A model generated the notes under the pieces. That model saw only the letters and a program-made list of their open reading frames with translations. It was not told the DNA's origin and did not search any database. A stretch of DNA of 44,290 nucleotides from a virus, in IMG/VR virus record IMGVR_UViG_3300027851_000004, positions 1-44,290 of that record. One strand, 5' to 3'. Below, piece by piece: positions 17,732 to 25,259 of the stretch; within the stretch, counting starts at the first letter, position 1, and each line of letters starts with the position of its first letter. The translations under genes were made by a program, and so were the position numbers.

Positions 17732-18219
17732 GAACTAGAGATAAAATCGCCGGGGGTGTTCTGTCTGCGGCAATGGTGCTGGCCTTGTCTTTTATTCCTA
17801 CGAAGGAAGACACGAAGACCAAAGCCTACCGCGATGTCGGCGGTGTATGGACGATCTGCTCTGGCGATACCTTCAACGTCAAACCACATGAAGTACGCAC
17901 GCTTTTGCAATGCAGCTTCAGCGATAAAGAACGCATCGCTCAATTCATGGGGCAAGTAGCGGCCAAACTAACCATCATCCCCACCCCGGAACTGTTGACC
18001 GCGCACACAAGCTTTGCCTACAACGTGGGCATTGCGGGCTACACCAAGAGCCAAGTGCTCCGCCGCACCAACGCGGGCGACCTTGCCGGGGGGTGCCGCG
18101 CCATGCTAAACTGGTACCGCGCCGGTGGGCGTGACTGCCGGGTTAGGGCGAATAACTGTTTCGGTTTGATCGCGCGGCGCAATGATGAAGTCAAACTCTG
18201 TTTGCAAGGTGCGAAATGA
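17728..18219 (+). CDS. SAR endolysin, T4-type lysozyme (glycoside hydrolase 24)
   Basis: The 163-residue muramidase carries the exact catalytic spacing of the family, Glu-8-Asp-5-Thr: E27, D36 and T42, with Trp-Thr-Ile just before the active-site turn. Residues 7-24 form a weakly hydrophobic, Ala/Gly/Ser-rich segment with no signal cleavage site. That is typical of a signal-anchor-release domain, which lets the enzyme reach the periplasm through Sec and stay tethered until the membrane is depolarised. Six cysteines in the catalytic part suggest disulfides. I chose the ATG at 17728, overlapping the previous stop (ATGA), because it places the anchor at the N-terminus. The gene overlaps Rz by four bases. 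Confidence 0.9.
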   Translation: MRTRDKIAGGVLSAAMVLALSFIPTKEDTKTKAYRDVGGVWTICSGDTFNVKPHEVRTLLQCSFSDKERIAQFMGQVAAKLTIIPTPELLTAHTSFAYNVGIAGYTKSQVLRRTNAGDLAGGCRAMLNWYRAGGRDCRVRANNCFGLIARRNDEVKLCLQGAK

Positions 18220-18485
18220 AATTTCTTGAATGGTTCACCCCGGTGCGTGTTTACCTACTGCTCGGTGTCTTTGGTGTCGCCTTTGTCAGTGCCGTGTATT
18301 TTTACGCAGCGCATACGAGCAAGATAAAATGCGAGAACGCCGCGCTTGTCGCAGGCCTCAAAGACAATAACAAAGCAGCGAAGACGAGAGAGAAGATCGA
18401 AGATGAAACGCGGAAACTTACTGATCCTGTTGTTGACCAGCAGCTTTTTGATGGTGGGTGGATGCGCCCCGCAGATGATCGCTGA
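18216..18485 (+). CDS. Rz: Inner-membrane spanin subunit (Rz-like)
   Basis: The 89-residue product has one N-terminal membrane helix (about residues 11-31) and a short charged helical periplasmic part. It is followed by and overlaps an out-of-frame lipoprotein gene, which is the classical Rz/Rz1 layout. The i-spanin and o-spanin join inner and outer membranes and fuse them in the last step of lysis of Gram-negative cells. The periplasmic part is short compared with lambda Rz (153 residues in total). The ATG overlaps the endolysin stop. Confidence 0.75.
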   Translation: MKFLEWFTPVRVYLLLGVFGVAFVSAVYFYAAHTSKIKCENAALVAGLKDNNKAAKTREKIEDETRKLTDPVVDQQLFDGGWMRPADDR

Positions 18486-18597
18486 TAGCGGCTGTTCTTG
18501 GACGCGCTATATCGTGGCCCACCCAAGCGACACCCCCGGTACGAAGCGGCAAATACTAGACCACGACAAAACCCGGAAGGCGCGCTGCGGTTCCTAA
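18403..18597 (+). CDS. Rz1: Outer-membrane spanin lipoprotein (Rz1-like)
   Basis: The 64-residue product starts within Rz in the +1 frame. Its first 20 residues form a lipoprotein signal: Met-Lys-Arg, a Leu-rich core and a Val-Gly-Gly-Cys lipobox with Cys21 as the lipidated residue. The mature part is about 44 residues, with two further cysteines. I chose the ATG at 18403 because it places the signal at the N-terminus. The end overlaps by four bases the end of the convergent leftward gene, with no terminator between them. Confidence 0.8.
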   Translation: MKRGNLLILLLTSSFLMVGGCAPQMIADSGCSWTRYIVAHPSDTPGTKRQILDHDKTRKARCGS

Positions 18598-18815
18598 ACC
18601 ATATCGCTGAACGCTAATTCATCTAGCTTCCTGATCAGCATTTTTAAAGCTTCATCAAGGCTGCTGCCCAAGCCGACGGCGCGTGTATACATCGCGCCGT
18701 TTGCTTTTGCCCCGGGCGTGTCGCCGAGGGCCGACGCCACCCAGCACCTAGCGTCTTCATGGATCATTATTCTGAAGCCCGCCTCGTGCACTCGCTGGAT
18801 AGCCCGCCCTAGCAT
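18594..18815 (-). CDS. Hypothetical protein, last gene of the leftward operon
   Basis: The 73-residue product is a compact alpha/beta protein: an N-terminal helix, an Ile-Met-Ile-His-Glu-Asp strand region with Arg-Cys-Trp-Val-Ala, an Ala-Met-Tyr-Thr-Arg-Ala-Val turn and a C-terminal helix. It ends in Phe-Ser-Asp-Met-Val, a tail shared with the small terminase. The start overlaps the stop of the gene before it. No family is recognised. It may be conserved among related phages, but this cannot be checked here. Confidence 0.65.
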   Translation of the reverse strand: MLGRAIQRVHEAGFRIMIHEDARCWVASALGDTPGAKANGAMYTRAVGLGSSLDEALKMLIRKLDELAFSDMV

Positions 18816-19048
18816 ATGTCGCTGAAATCTTCAGCAGTGGGTTTACGTGGCGCCATCACGATAGGCGGGCGTGACTTTTTGAGAGCGGCCTCGTGCGCCC
18901 CGGGAAAGGGCACGAGCACGTAGCCCGCCTTCTCGAGCGCCTCGCACAACGAAGTCAACACCGATGCGTAAGTAGCGTGGCCCTCTTTGGCCCACTTCTT
19001 TTCCGCTTCAAGCAAAACTGTCTTATCGATCTGGTCATACAATGTCAT
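18809..19048 (-). CDS. Hypothetical protein next to the helicase gene
   Basis: The 79-residue product is mainly helical in its first half (Leu-Leu-Glu-Ala-Glu-Lys-Lys-Trp and a Leu-Cys-Glu-Ala-Leu-Glu-Lys-Ala helix), followed by a Pro-rich part and a tail ending Phe-Ser-Asp-Ile-Cys. It overlaps the end of the helicase gene by 14 bases and is surely in the same transcript. No function is recognised. Confidence 0.65.
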   Translation of the reverse strand: MTLYDQIDKTVLLEAEKKWAKEGHATYASVLTSLCEALEKAGYVLVPFPGAHEAALKKSRPPIVMAPRKPTAEDFSDIC

Positions 19049-20456
19049 CGTACTTCTCCTTCTTGCGGTGTTTTAAAGCTTCCAACAAAATACTCTGAAC
19101 GCTGCGCTTCGAGGTTAGGCGCTCATACTTCAGAAAGTCGACCGTGTTACGGGCCATGATGTAGTGCAAGAACACCGGGCGGTTAAAGCCAGCCTGTAGC
19201 TGGCGCACCGGGCCGACACGTTCGATGATCTGATCGTGCAGTTCCAAGTCCCAGTCAACGCCAAAGAACGCCAAGATATTAGTGACGTTCTGTAAGCCGT
19301 CGACCCCATGCCCGAGGCTGGCCGGATGCGCAAACCCTACCGGTACTTTGCCTTCCTTGAAGGCTTTCAAGTTCGCGGCCTCGGATAGATCACGTCCCGC
19401 CGGGAAATGCTTTTTGAGCCGGGCGAGATCGCTCTTATACGAATACGCTACCAACACCGGCATACCGGCGGCTTCTTCAATGATGTCTTCGAGCGCGTCG
19501 ATTTTTAGCTTGTGTATCTCCGCATATTTGCGCGGGCCTTCGTCGTCTGCATCGCCCAAATAGGCTGCGCCGTTAGCAAGCTGCGAACACTTGTTCGTGC
19601 GGGACGCAGCGTTGAAAGCTTCAACGCCCTCGCCTTCGATCTCGGCGTACATCTGCCGCTCCATATCCCGGTATAAAGCCATAGACTTTTTATCGAGGTC
19701 GATTGTGATGATATTTATTATTGGCTTTTTAATATCGAAATAATCCGCGGCGTTCAGTGATATACAGATGTCGCGCATTTTATCTTCGATTTGCACCTGC
19801 GCAAAATCCAAAGGCTCGATGCCGTAGCCTGAGTGGGAGCGCTGGAACCAACGCTGCTTGAAAGCATCGTGCGTACGACCGAGACGTAACCCGCCGTCTA
19901 GGAACCAACCTTGGCCCCACAAGTCCTGCAAACCGTTGGGCGCGGGGGTGCCGGTCAACTCGATAAAGCGGTCGACTTTAACGTGGGCTACCTGCGCCAA
20001 AGCCCGCGCGCGTTTGGTCCCTTGCTGCAACCTGAACCCCTTCAGCTTGGTGCTTTCGTCCGAGACAACGGTGCGGAAAGGCCAAGGCCGTTTCTGCCTT
20101 TGGAGTTGTTCAACCAACCACGGCAAGTTCTCATAATTCAAGGTGTATACCAAAGCCCCCGGCGCCATCGCGGCCCGGCGTTCTGCTTCTTCGCCCACCA
20201 TAGCCTGTATGGTTATGTAATTTAAATGGTCCCATTTAGCGACTTCATCAGGCCAAGTATCCCGGGCCACGCGCAACGGGGCTAGGATTAGGGCAGGCGT
20301 AGCCTTCGACACCTCGCCCGCTAGTATGAGCCCATCGATAGCCGTAAGCGTGCTAGCGGTCTTCCCAAGGCCCATCCCAGCCCACACACCACAGCGAGGG
20401 TTTTCCAGAATGTGTCTCGTGATGATCTTTTGGTATGGCCGGGGGGTGTATTTCAT
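19035..20456 (-). CDS. SNF2-type DNA helicase/translocase
   Basis: The 473-residue protein shows superfamily 2 helicase motifs: a Gln-binding region (Arg-Pro-Tyr-Gln, residues 6-9), Walker A Gly-Met-Gly-Leu-Gly-Lys-Thr (27-33), a DEAH-like box Asp-Glu-Ser-Thr (133-136), motif III Leu-Thr-Gly-Thr-Pro (167-171) and a C-terminal RecA fold with Gly-His-Gly-Val-Asp and Gln-Ile-Ile-Glu-Arg-Val near the end. Compact proteins of this kind are common in phage replication modules, where they remodel or unwind DNA, often beside a VRR-NUC nuclease as here. The start overlaps the nuclease stop (ATGA). The C-terminus is Lys-Tyr-Asp-Asp-Ile-Val. Confidence 0.9.
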   Translation of the reverse strand: MKYTPRPYQKIITRHILENPRCGVWAGMGLGKTASTLTAIDGLILAGEVSKATPALILAPLRVARDTWPDEVAKWDHLNYITIQAMVGEEAERRAAMAPGALVYTLNYENLPWLVEQLQRQKRPWPFRTVVSDESTKLKGFRLQQGTKRARALAQVAHVKVDRFIELTGTPAPNGLQDLWGQGWFLDGGLRLGRTHDAFKQRWFQRSHSGYGIEPLDFAQVQIEDKMRDICISLNAADYFDIKKPIINIITIDLDKKSMALYRDMERQMYAEIEGEGVEAFNAASRTNKCSQLANGAAYLGDADDEGPRKYAEIHKLKIDALEDIIEEAAGMPVLVAYSYKSDLARLKKHFPAGRDLSEAANLKAFKEGKVPVGFAHPASLGHGVDGLQNVTNILAFFGVDWDLELHDQIIERVGPVRQLQAGFNRPVFLHYIMARNTVDFLKYERLTSKRSVQSILLEALKHRKKEKYDDIV

Positions 20457-20758
20457 ACGCGCGCACCGCAGATACGACCGATAAAACTATCAACAGCGGC
20501 GATGCTGTCGAGCACGTAAATCTTTACACCCTGCCTGCGCAGGCGGATATGTTCGCGAACCTGATGTGGCTTCGGTTCTGCACCGGGGCGTTTCAGTTCG
20601 ACGAGGTGGACGCCATTGAGCATCACCGCGCGGTCGGGCGCGCCATTGCGCCCGATCCATTGCAGCTTACGCACTTCTCCCCTGAAGCGCTTCACCTGTT
20701 TGACCAGATGTTTTTCGACATCGCTTTCGCGTGTTTCTTCAGGCGACTTGATCGACAT
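20453..20758 (-). CDS. VRR-NUC domain nuclease
   Basis: The 101-residue product is a stand-alone VRR-NUC domain of the PD-(D/E)xK superfamily. Visible signs are a Glu in the first helix, Gly-Ala-Pro-Asp-Arg for metal binding, a Val-Glu-Leu-Lys strand carrying the catalytic Glu and Lys, and a conserved Gln in Lys-Pro-His-Gln. Such small nucleases are thought to cut branched DNA intermediates during replication or recombination. I used the ATG at 20758, ten bases after GGAG; a GTG nine bases upstream is also open. It is coupled to the SNF2 gene by an overlapping stop and start. Confidence 0.85.
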   Translation of the reverse strand: MSIKSPEETRESDVEKHLVKQVKRFRGEVRKLQWIGRNGAPDRAVMLNGVHLVELKRPGAEPKPHQVREHIRLRRQGVKIYVLDSIAAVDSFIGRICGARV

Positions 20759-20990
20759 GCGTACCACGCTCCGGAAATTGTAGTTCGGGTTGATCGGTGT
20801 TTGGTTCTAGCCCTAACTGGGGGTTGCTGTCGACGATTTTAAAGCGCGCGTCAAAGCGTTCTTTATCCCGGGTGAAAATGCAGCCATTGGTCAGGCTGAT
20901 ATACACCACGGTGGGGCGCTGGGTGTCTGTGCACCAAGCCTCGCCGATGATGCGATACTTGGTACCTGTTCTTCTATGTTCGACGATCAT
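20739..20990 (-). CDS. Hypothetical protein between polymerase and nuclease genes
   Basis: The 83-residue product starts at 20990, where AGGA sits eight bases upstream; a longer in-frame reading would begin inside the polymerase gene and is less likely. The first 50 residues look like a small beta barrel with Tyr-Arg-Ile, Val-Val-Tyr-Ile and a Phe-Asp-Ala-Arg-Phe end, faintly like DUF1653 proteins. The rest is polar and probably disordered. The gene begins five bases after the polymerase stop. Confidence 0.7.
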   Translation of the reverse strand: MIVEHRRTGTKYRIIGEAWCTDTQRPTVVYISLTNGCIFTRDKERFDARFKIVDSNPQLGLEPNTDQPELQFPERGTHVDQVA

Positions 20991-20994
20991 TGTC

Positions 20995-23070
20995 TTAGTC
21001 CTTCCGGTAGCGTTGTGCCTCAAAGCCACCAGCGGCTAGAGGTAATCCCGGCGCCCATGACGGAGCCGTGGATAGCAGTCTGCTCAACTCTTTTTCATTC
21101 CACTCTTCCTGATCCGGGGCTTCCGTGATCAGTTCGTCGTGGACTGTGAGCAAAATATTATAGCCTTCGGCTTCGATATTAGGCATACGGTCGGCCATAA
21201 CATCACGCGCGACTGACTGGCAGGCGTTCTCGAGGAACTTGCCGCCGTATGTTTTGATGCGCTGCCAGCGTTTTGAATATTGGTTCATCCCCATGTAGGT
21301 TATCTCGTTGCCCTCAACGCGCGGCGCTGGGTAGCAAAGGCAGGCGCCCGACGGCAACAACATTCTAAGCCAAGCGCCCTTACGGATGAAGGTCACATGG
21401 CGGCATGGGTATTCTTTACCCGGATTGAGGATCGCGCTGCGGGCGGCGTTAGCTAGGTCCTTCCACAGCGAAGAGATTTGCGGATGGGCTAAACGCCACA
21501 AGCGTTTCAACGCGTCGCAGGTGCAGAAAACTTTCTTGGTCAGCCCAAAGGTGCTGCGCCGGTGCTGCACAGTCCAGTCGTAAAAGCCCATTGCTTCTTG
21601 CTTGATACTCTCCGGTATTTCCGGCCAAGCTATCTCGGCCAGTTCGTCAAGGTCAATGTTGTAGGTAAGCGACCCGGTGAGGAACGCGCCGACGCCGCCT
21701 TCGTATTGCAACATCAGTTCCATGACCTTGCCGATTTGGCGGTTAGGCCCTTTGTCTTTGCCGCCGTCAACTTGCGACACGTCAATACCGAACGCCTTGG
21801 CGTAGGCAACCCGGTACAAGTCGGCGCCCTCACCGGCGTCGTAATCCGCGAAAGCTTGCAGCTTCCAGTATTCATCCGCAAGCCACGCGCCTAGACGCCC
21901 TTCGATGTTGGACAAATCCGACACGATCAGCTTCTTATTCTCGCTTGGTATAATGACGCCGCGGATGCACGACCCGACGATGCCCATGACGTTGCTTTCT
22001 ATCAGGTCCACACCATCCATCTTCAAAGCTTTAATGCCGATGTCGATTTCAGCTTGTTTGTGAGTGGGGCGCATTAAGTTCTGCGGTTGGAAAACACGAC
22101 CAGCCCAGCGGCGGGTGCGGCTGGCACCATCAAACTGAAGCGTGCCACGTAACCGGCCATCCGAAGACACAGCATCGATCAGCTTTTGGTATTTGCTAGT
22201 GCCGGTCATGCTGGCTTCAAGGCGTATGGCAAGCAGTTCACGCACAGCCCAAGGCAAATCGGTATCGTTCACCCGACGCTCTAGTGTTGACTTCTTGAGG
22301 TCTGGCAGCACTACGCCGTAGTAATCGCAAATATGCTTCAACATACGGTCGCGCTGTGTCGCCTTCTGCACGTCGTCGTGTGTCAGATCGGACGTGCGCT
22401 TGGCTAATTTCTTCTGAGCGATTTCGATTGCCCGGATAGCCGCCTGCGCCAATTCAGTGTCGACCTTAAACCCACGGTCGTTGATACGTTGGTCAAGCTG
22501 CCACAGTTCGTGCTCGAAGCCTTGGTAATTCCACATCGGCATTTTCTTTTTGATCGCGCGCATGGATGTTATATCCATCCCAGCGTAGTCAAGAAACTGC
22601 TGCCATTCGACGGCATGGGAGTGCCGGGTAGCGCGGCGCAGTTTCATATTCTTAGGGCGAGGTTTGCAGAACAGGTTGATCAATTGCTTACCGGCTTTGT
22701 CTTTCGCTTCATCGAAAGGGATGCGCAAAATATCGCACAGCTTGTCGAGACCGCCGGGGAGACCATGCGCAAGCGCTTGGATCATCGTGTCGTGTATCTG
22801 TTCAACCGGAATGATAATGTCCATGGCGTGCCGCAGGACTGTGCGGTCGAACTGCGAGTTCTGCATGACTTTCACCACGTCGGGCGCGTCCTGCATACGT
22901 AGGATTTCCTTCGGTATCTTGTCACCGGCTGTGAGATCGAGGACCGTTACCGGGTCGTTGTCCACGGCATACGCGAAGACCATGATCTCAACGTCCTCCG
23001 CGTAACGGTGCAGGCCGTTGCGGATGGGGGTCTCGCAGTAGGTCTCGGTATCTTGGTAAAGTTCGGTCAT
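20995..23070 (-). CDS. Family A DNA polymerase with 3'-5' exonuclease
   Basis: The 691-residue replicative polymerase has all three proofreading motifs: Asp7-x-Glu9 (exo I), Asn71 to Asp75 in Asn-Ser-Gln-Phe-Asp (exo II) and Tyr162-x3-Asp166 (exo III). The polymerase domain shows motif A Ser-Asp-Leu-Ser-Asn-Ile-Glu-Gly-Arg (384-392), the O-helix motif B starting Arg-Gln-Ile-Gly-Lys (444-448), and motif C Val-His-Asp-Glu (643-646). The length is close to T7 gp5 (704). There is no 5'-3' exonuclease domain. The start overlaps the stop of a 41-residue gene. Confidence 0.95.
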   Translation of the reverse strand: MTELYQDTETYCETPIRNGLHRYAEDVEIMVFAYAVDNDPVTVLDLTAGDKIPKEILRMQDAPDVVKVMQNSQFDRTVLRHAMDIIIPVEQIHDTMIQALAHGLPGGLDKLCDILRIPFDEAKDKAGKQLINLFCKPRPKNMKLRRATRHSHAVEWQQFLDYAGMDITSMRAIKKKMPMWNYQGFEHELWQLDQRINDRGFKVDTELAQAAIRAIEIAQKKLAKRTSDLTHDDVQKATQRDRMLKHICDYYGVVLPDLKKSTLERRVNDTDLPWAVRELLAIRLEASMTGTSKYQKLIDAVSSDGRLRGTLQFDGASRTRRWAGRVFQPQNLMRPTHKQAEIDIGIKALKMDGVDLIESNVMGIVGSCIRGVIIPSENKKLIVSDLSNIEGRLGAWLADEYWKLQAFADYDAGEGADLYRVAYAKAFGIDVSQVDGGKDKGPNRQIGKVMELMLQYEGGVGAFLTGSLTYNIDLDELAEIAWPEIPESIKQEAMGFYDWTVQHRRSTFGLTKKVFCTCDALKRLWRLAHPQISSLWKDLANAARSAILNPGKEYPCRHVTFIRKGAWLRMLLPSGACLCYPAPRVEGNEITYMGMNQYSKRWQRIKTYGGKFLENACQSVARDVMADRMPNIEAEGYNILLTVHDELITEAPDQEEWNEKELSRLLSTAPSWAPGLPLAAGGFEAQRYRKD

Positions 23071-23192
23071 TTCTTTTCTCTGTTGTTGAGTACGGCTTCA
23101 TCCCGCGCCTGCCGTTTGCGCAAGCGATTACTCATGGCTTCCCACTGCATCTGTTTTAGCAACACCCACGTCGGAACCTGTTCTGTGCTCAT
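23067..23192 (-). CDS. Small basic protein, 41 residues
   Basis: This short open frame fits exactly between two neighbours: its ATG overlaps the stop of the gene before it and its stop overlaps the polymerase start, both as ATGA. The product is helical and rich in Gln, Arg and Lys (Asn-Arg-Leu-Arg-Lys-Arg-Gln-Ala-Arg) and ends Glu-Lys-Lys. The perfect coupling on both sides makes a real gene likely. It might bind nucleic acid or the polymerase, but this is a guess. Confidence 0.6.
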   Translation of the reverse strand: MSTEQVPTWVLLKQMQWEAMSNRLRKRQARDEAVLNNREKK

Positions 23193-23356
23193 TTATCTAG
23201 GTCCTCAAATTCATCTAGGTTTTCAAATTCATCAAGTGATGCGACGCGGCTCTTTGGAGGGCGCGGCGGGTTTTGCGTCTGGGTGCCAGCGTACCGTCGC
23301 CAACCACGGGTCATGCCGTAAATAATATAATCTTCGTTGTCGTCGAAGTAGGACAT
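23189..23356 (-). CDS. Small acidic-tailed protein, 55 residues
   Basis: The frame starts three bases after the stop of its upstream neighbour and ends in an ATGA overlap with the next gene. The N-terminus is Tyr- and Asp-rich, the middle is basic and Pro-rich, and the C-terminus is a tandem acidic repeat, Asp-Glu-Phe-Glu-Asn-Leu then Asp-Glu-Phe-Glu-Asp-Leu, encoded by two 18-base copies. The same kind of Asp-Glu-Phe-Asp-Asp-Leu motif occurs in the ssDNA-binding protein and the DUF2800 nuclease of this phage. The ribosome binding site is weak. Confidence 0.6.
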   Translation of the reverse strand: MSYFDDNEDYIIYGMTRGWRRYAGTQTQNPPRPPKSRVASLDEFENLDEFEDLDK

Positions 23357-23359
23357 GGT

Positions 23360-23548
23360 TCAGCCGTGGGGTGTTGGTGGGCAGACTTCACTGCCTGCCA
23401 ATTTGTTGATAGCTTCGCCGTAGTGAGCGCAATTCCATTCCCGCACCACTTCCTGCCGGTGTGCTTCACGCGGTACCACGACGTGAGATATTAGATACGC
23501 CCCAAGTGAACAAGATACAATACCAGCTAGGACAAGATAGCCGTTCAT
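23360..23548 (-). CDS. Small membrane-anchored protein
   Basis: The 62-residue product has one hydrophobic N-terminal segment (about residues 3-24) and a polar C-terminal part with two cysteines. Ile-Val-Ser-Cys inside the segment resembles a lipobox, but the N-terminus lacks the usual positive charge, so a simple membrane anchor is more likely. The start overlaps the stop of the repressor-like gene. The function is unknown. Confidence 0.6.
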   Translation of the reverse strand: MNGYLVLAGIVSCSLGAYLISHVVVPREAHRQEVVREWNCAHYGEAINKLAGSEVCPPTPHG

Positions 23549-23808
23549 TTTTTCCTCCGTTTTTGGCGCATGGCGTCCCCATGCCGGGTGGCGATCAACC
23601 AGACAAAATCGTAAGGCGCTATGCTCAACGCTTTTGTCAGATCGAACAAACGGGTCAGCGTGATACGCACGCTGCCGCTTTCGTATTTCTGGATAGCTTG
23701 CTGCCCAAGACCGACCGCACTACCCAATTGTTCTTGGGTGAGTTTGCAGCGGGTGCGCAGGTCTCGCAGTATCTCCCCGGTGATAACGTCAAGGTTATCC
23801 GACGACAT
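23545..23808 (-). CDS. Cro/CI-family helix-turn-helix regulator
   Basis: The 87-residue product has a clear XRE-type fold: a first helix with Leu-Arg-Thr-Arg-Cys, then Leu-Thr-Gln-Glu-Gln-Leu-Gly (23-29), the recognition helix Gly-Gln-Gln-Ala-Ile-Gln-Lys-Tyr-Glu-Ser-Gly, and a Leu-Phe-Asp-Leu-Thr-Lys-Ala-Leu helix. The tail is strongly basic (Arg-Gln-Lys-Arg-Arg-Lys-Lys). It probably controls early transcription in this phage, since no integrase or lysogeny module is seen. It overlaps the MazG-like gene at its start. Confidence 0.88.
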   Translation of the reverse strand: MSSDNLDVITGEILRDLRTRCKLTQEQLGSAVGLGQQAIQKYESGSVRITLTRLFDLTKALSIAPYDFVWLIATRHGDAMRQKRRKK

Positions 23809-24295
23809 CGTGAGCCTCCGGCTTCAGGTCTTTTTCGACAAGGCGCAGATAGCCGATACAGTCGTGCCAGCTATCGTGGAAATTCGGATCGCCATTCAGG
23901 ATGCGCCCGAACTTATGCGCCACCATTTCCATCGCCTCTTTCATCTGAGGCGGCAGCTTCGCCCAATTAGGGCTGTCCCGCATAGCAGCTTTAATAGCTT
24001 GTGTGATATGTGCGTGCTCGTTGAAGTCGCCGTATTTGGTACCGCGTTGTTCTAGTGTCGCGTCGATACCGGTGGTCGTAGCTGGCATATCACATACGTT
24101 GACCGATGGTGGCGCCAACGGTTCTTCACTGAAATAGAACGCCAATGTGCTGTCTAGATGAGGCACAGCAGCTTCACCGAAAGCCCATATAACGTACGCC
24201 GTACCGGTGGCTTCGTAGTAAGCGTAGACGCGCCCTATACGGCTGTTTTTGTCAGCAATCTGGACGACTTTATCTCCGGGTTCGAATTTACTCAT
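23795..24295 (-). CDS. MazG-like (DUF6378-type) protein with extra N-terminal domain
   Basis: The 166-residue product has two parts. Residues about 80-160 match the DUF6378/MazG-like helical fold: Thr-Leu-Glu-Gln-Arg-Gly-x-Lys-Tyr-Gly-Asp-Phe, a Lys-Glu-Ala-Met-Glu-Met helix with His-Lys-Phe-Gly-Arg-Ile, and His-Asp-x-x-x-Asp-Cys-Ile-Gly-Tyr. MazG relatives hydrolyse nucleotides, and in phages they may alter nucleotide pools or alarmone levels. Residues 1-55 (Glu-Pro-Gly-Asp-Lys-Val-Val-Gln, then alternating beta strands) look like an SH3-like barrel. Activity of this fusion is unproven. Confidence 0.75.
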   Translation of the reverse strand: MSKFEPGDKVVQIADKNSRIGRVYAYYEATGTAYVIWAFGEAAVPHLDSTLAFYFSEEPLAPPSVNVCDMPATTTGIDATLEQRGTKYGDFNEHAHITQAIKAAMRDSPNWAKLPPQMKEAMEMVAHKFGRILNGDPNFHDSWHDCIGYLRLVEKDLKPEAHDVVG

Positions 24296-24653
24296 AGCTG
24301 CTCACCGGTTTCTTTGTGAAGGTTCTCAAGGCTTTGTCCGCGGCCTTTGCAACGCGTTGTTGGGCTTCGCCGATTTTTGCCATCAGCTTGGCCCGTTTAT
24401 GGGCTTGCTGGCAGCGTTGAACCATCGGCCAGATCACTTTGTCGAGAATGTCTCTCTTCGACGCCTGCGCCAAGGCCACGCCGTTTTTGTTGCGGTGGCG
24501 GTAGCCTTTCGTCGGATGCAGGTACGTGACATGCGTCATAACCCTGTTCTCAGTAGCCACGCGCGCATGGAAAGCGTTCTCGCGGCTAACCTTGTCCCCC
24601 GGTGTTTTACCGCCCGACTGACGGCGTTTGATTTTTCTAGCAAGACTGGTCAT
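24288..24653 (-). CDS. Basic hypothetical protein
   Basis: The 121-residue product is strongly basic, with Arg/Lys clusters at the N-terminus (Lys-Ile-Lys-Arg-Arg) and across the C-terminal helix. His-Val-Thr-Tyr-Leu-His-Pro-Thr-Lys-Gly-Tyr and Arg-His-Arg-Asn-Lys-Asn-Gly suggest nucleic-acid contact. AGAGGA lies four bases before the ATG. It overlaps the next gene by eight bases. No family is recognised. Confidence 0.7.
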   Translation of the reverse strand: MTSLARKIKRRQSGGKTPGDKVSRENAFHARVATENRVMTHVTYLHPTKGYRHRNKNGVALAQASKRDILDKVIWPMVQRCQQAHKRAKLMAKIGEAQQRVAKAADKALRTFTKKPVSSYE

Positions 24654-24670
24654 GTAATCCTCTCGGTGTA

Positions 24671-24733
24671 AGAAATAAAAGCGGCAAGGACTTCCGATGA
24701 AGTCGGCTCCATCTTCATACCCCGGTCCTTGCC
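24671..24733 (-). terminator. Intergenic hairpin with T-rich tail
   Basis: On the minus strand a perfect 9-bp stem pairs 24725-24733 (GTCCTTGCC on the plus strand) with 24683-24691 (GGCAAGGAC), around a 33-base loop that can fold further. It is followed by GCTTTTATTTCT. It lies just after the stop of the 168-residue gene, so it may end or weaken leftward transcription before the regulator and polymerase genes. The large loop makes it less than ideal as a terminator. Confidence 0.5.
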
Positions 24734-24752
24734 AGTCGGGGATGGATTTGGT

Positions 24753-25259
24753 TTACGCTGCGGCGTTCACGGTGTCAACGTCACCAGCCTCCGGCGTTTC
24801 AACAGTAGCTTCGTCGGTGGCTGTTTCAGCAGTATCGTCATCGCCGAGTTCATCGTCGAGTTCAACTCGCTGTGGTTGGAAACGGTTCATCAAAGCTTCA
24901 AATATTTTGATGTGGCCAGCTTCGTCGGCGTGCTTGTTAATGCTGCCAAACAGTTCTTTGCCTTGCTCTTCGTAGAAGTCACGACCGTCGAGGTTTTGCA
25001 GCAGCAAAGCATCGACAAAAGTTTGACCGCCGAGTTGACGCAGCGTGCTGATGTCTTCGCTAAGCGAAATCAGGTTGGTGACGAGGGCATCACGTTGGGG
25101 ACCTGAAAGTTCGTTGATACCTTCTGCGTAGCCGTTCGACACGATGCGCAGGCGGTGCAACCCGGTGCTAAGGTTCATCGCCGTCGTCGATACCAATTTC
25201 TGCGCGCGCTTTTCGAGGTTCAGCGAACCGTCGATGTTATTGAATGTAGGGAAGTGCAT
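24753..25259 (-). CDS. Hypothetical helical protein downstream of the SSB gene
   Basis: The 168-residue product is mostly helical and ends in a long acidic, Thr/Ala-rich tail (about the last 40 residues). I moved the start to 25259, where AAGGA lies seven bases upstream within a leader shared with two other early genes; the longer reading would run through the inverted repeat. Its place next to the ssDNA-binding protein suggests a replication or recombination role, but no motif supports that directly. Confidence 0.75.
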   Translation of the reverse strand: MHFPTFNNIDGSLNLEKRAQKLVSTTAMNLSTGLHRLRIVSNGYAEGINELSGPQRDALVTNLISLSEDISTLRQLGGQTFVDALLLQNLDGRDFYEEQGKELFGSINKHADEAGHIKIFEALMNRFQPQRVELDDELGDDDTAETATDEATVETPEAGDVDTVNAAA

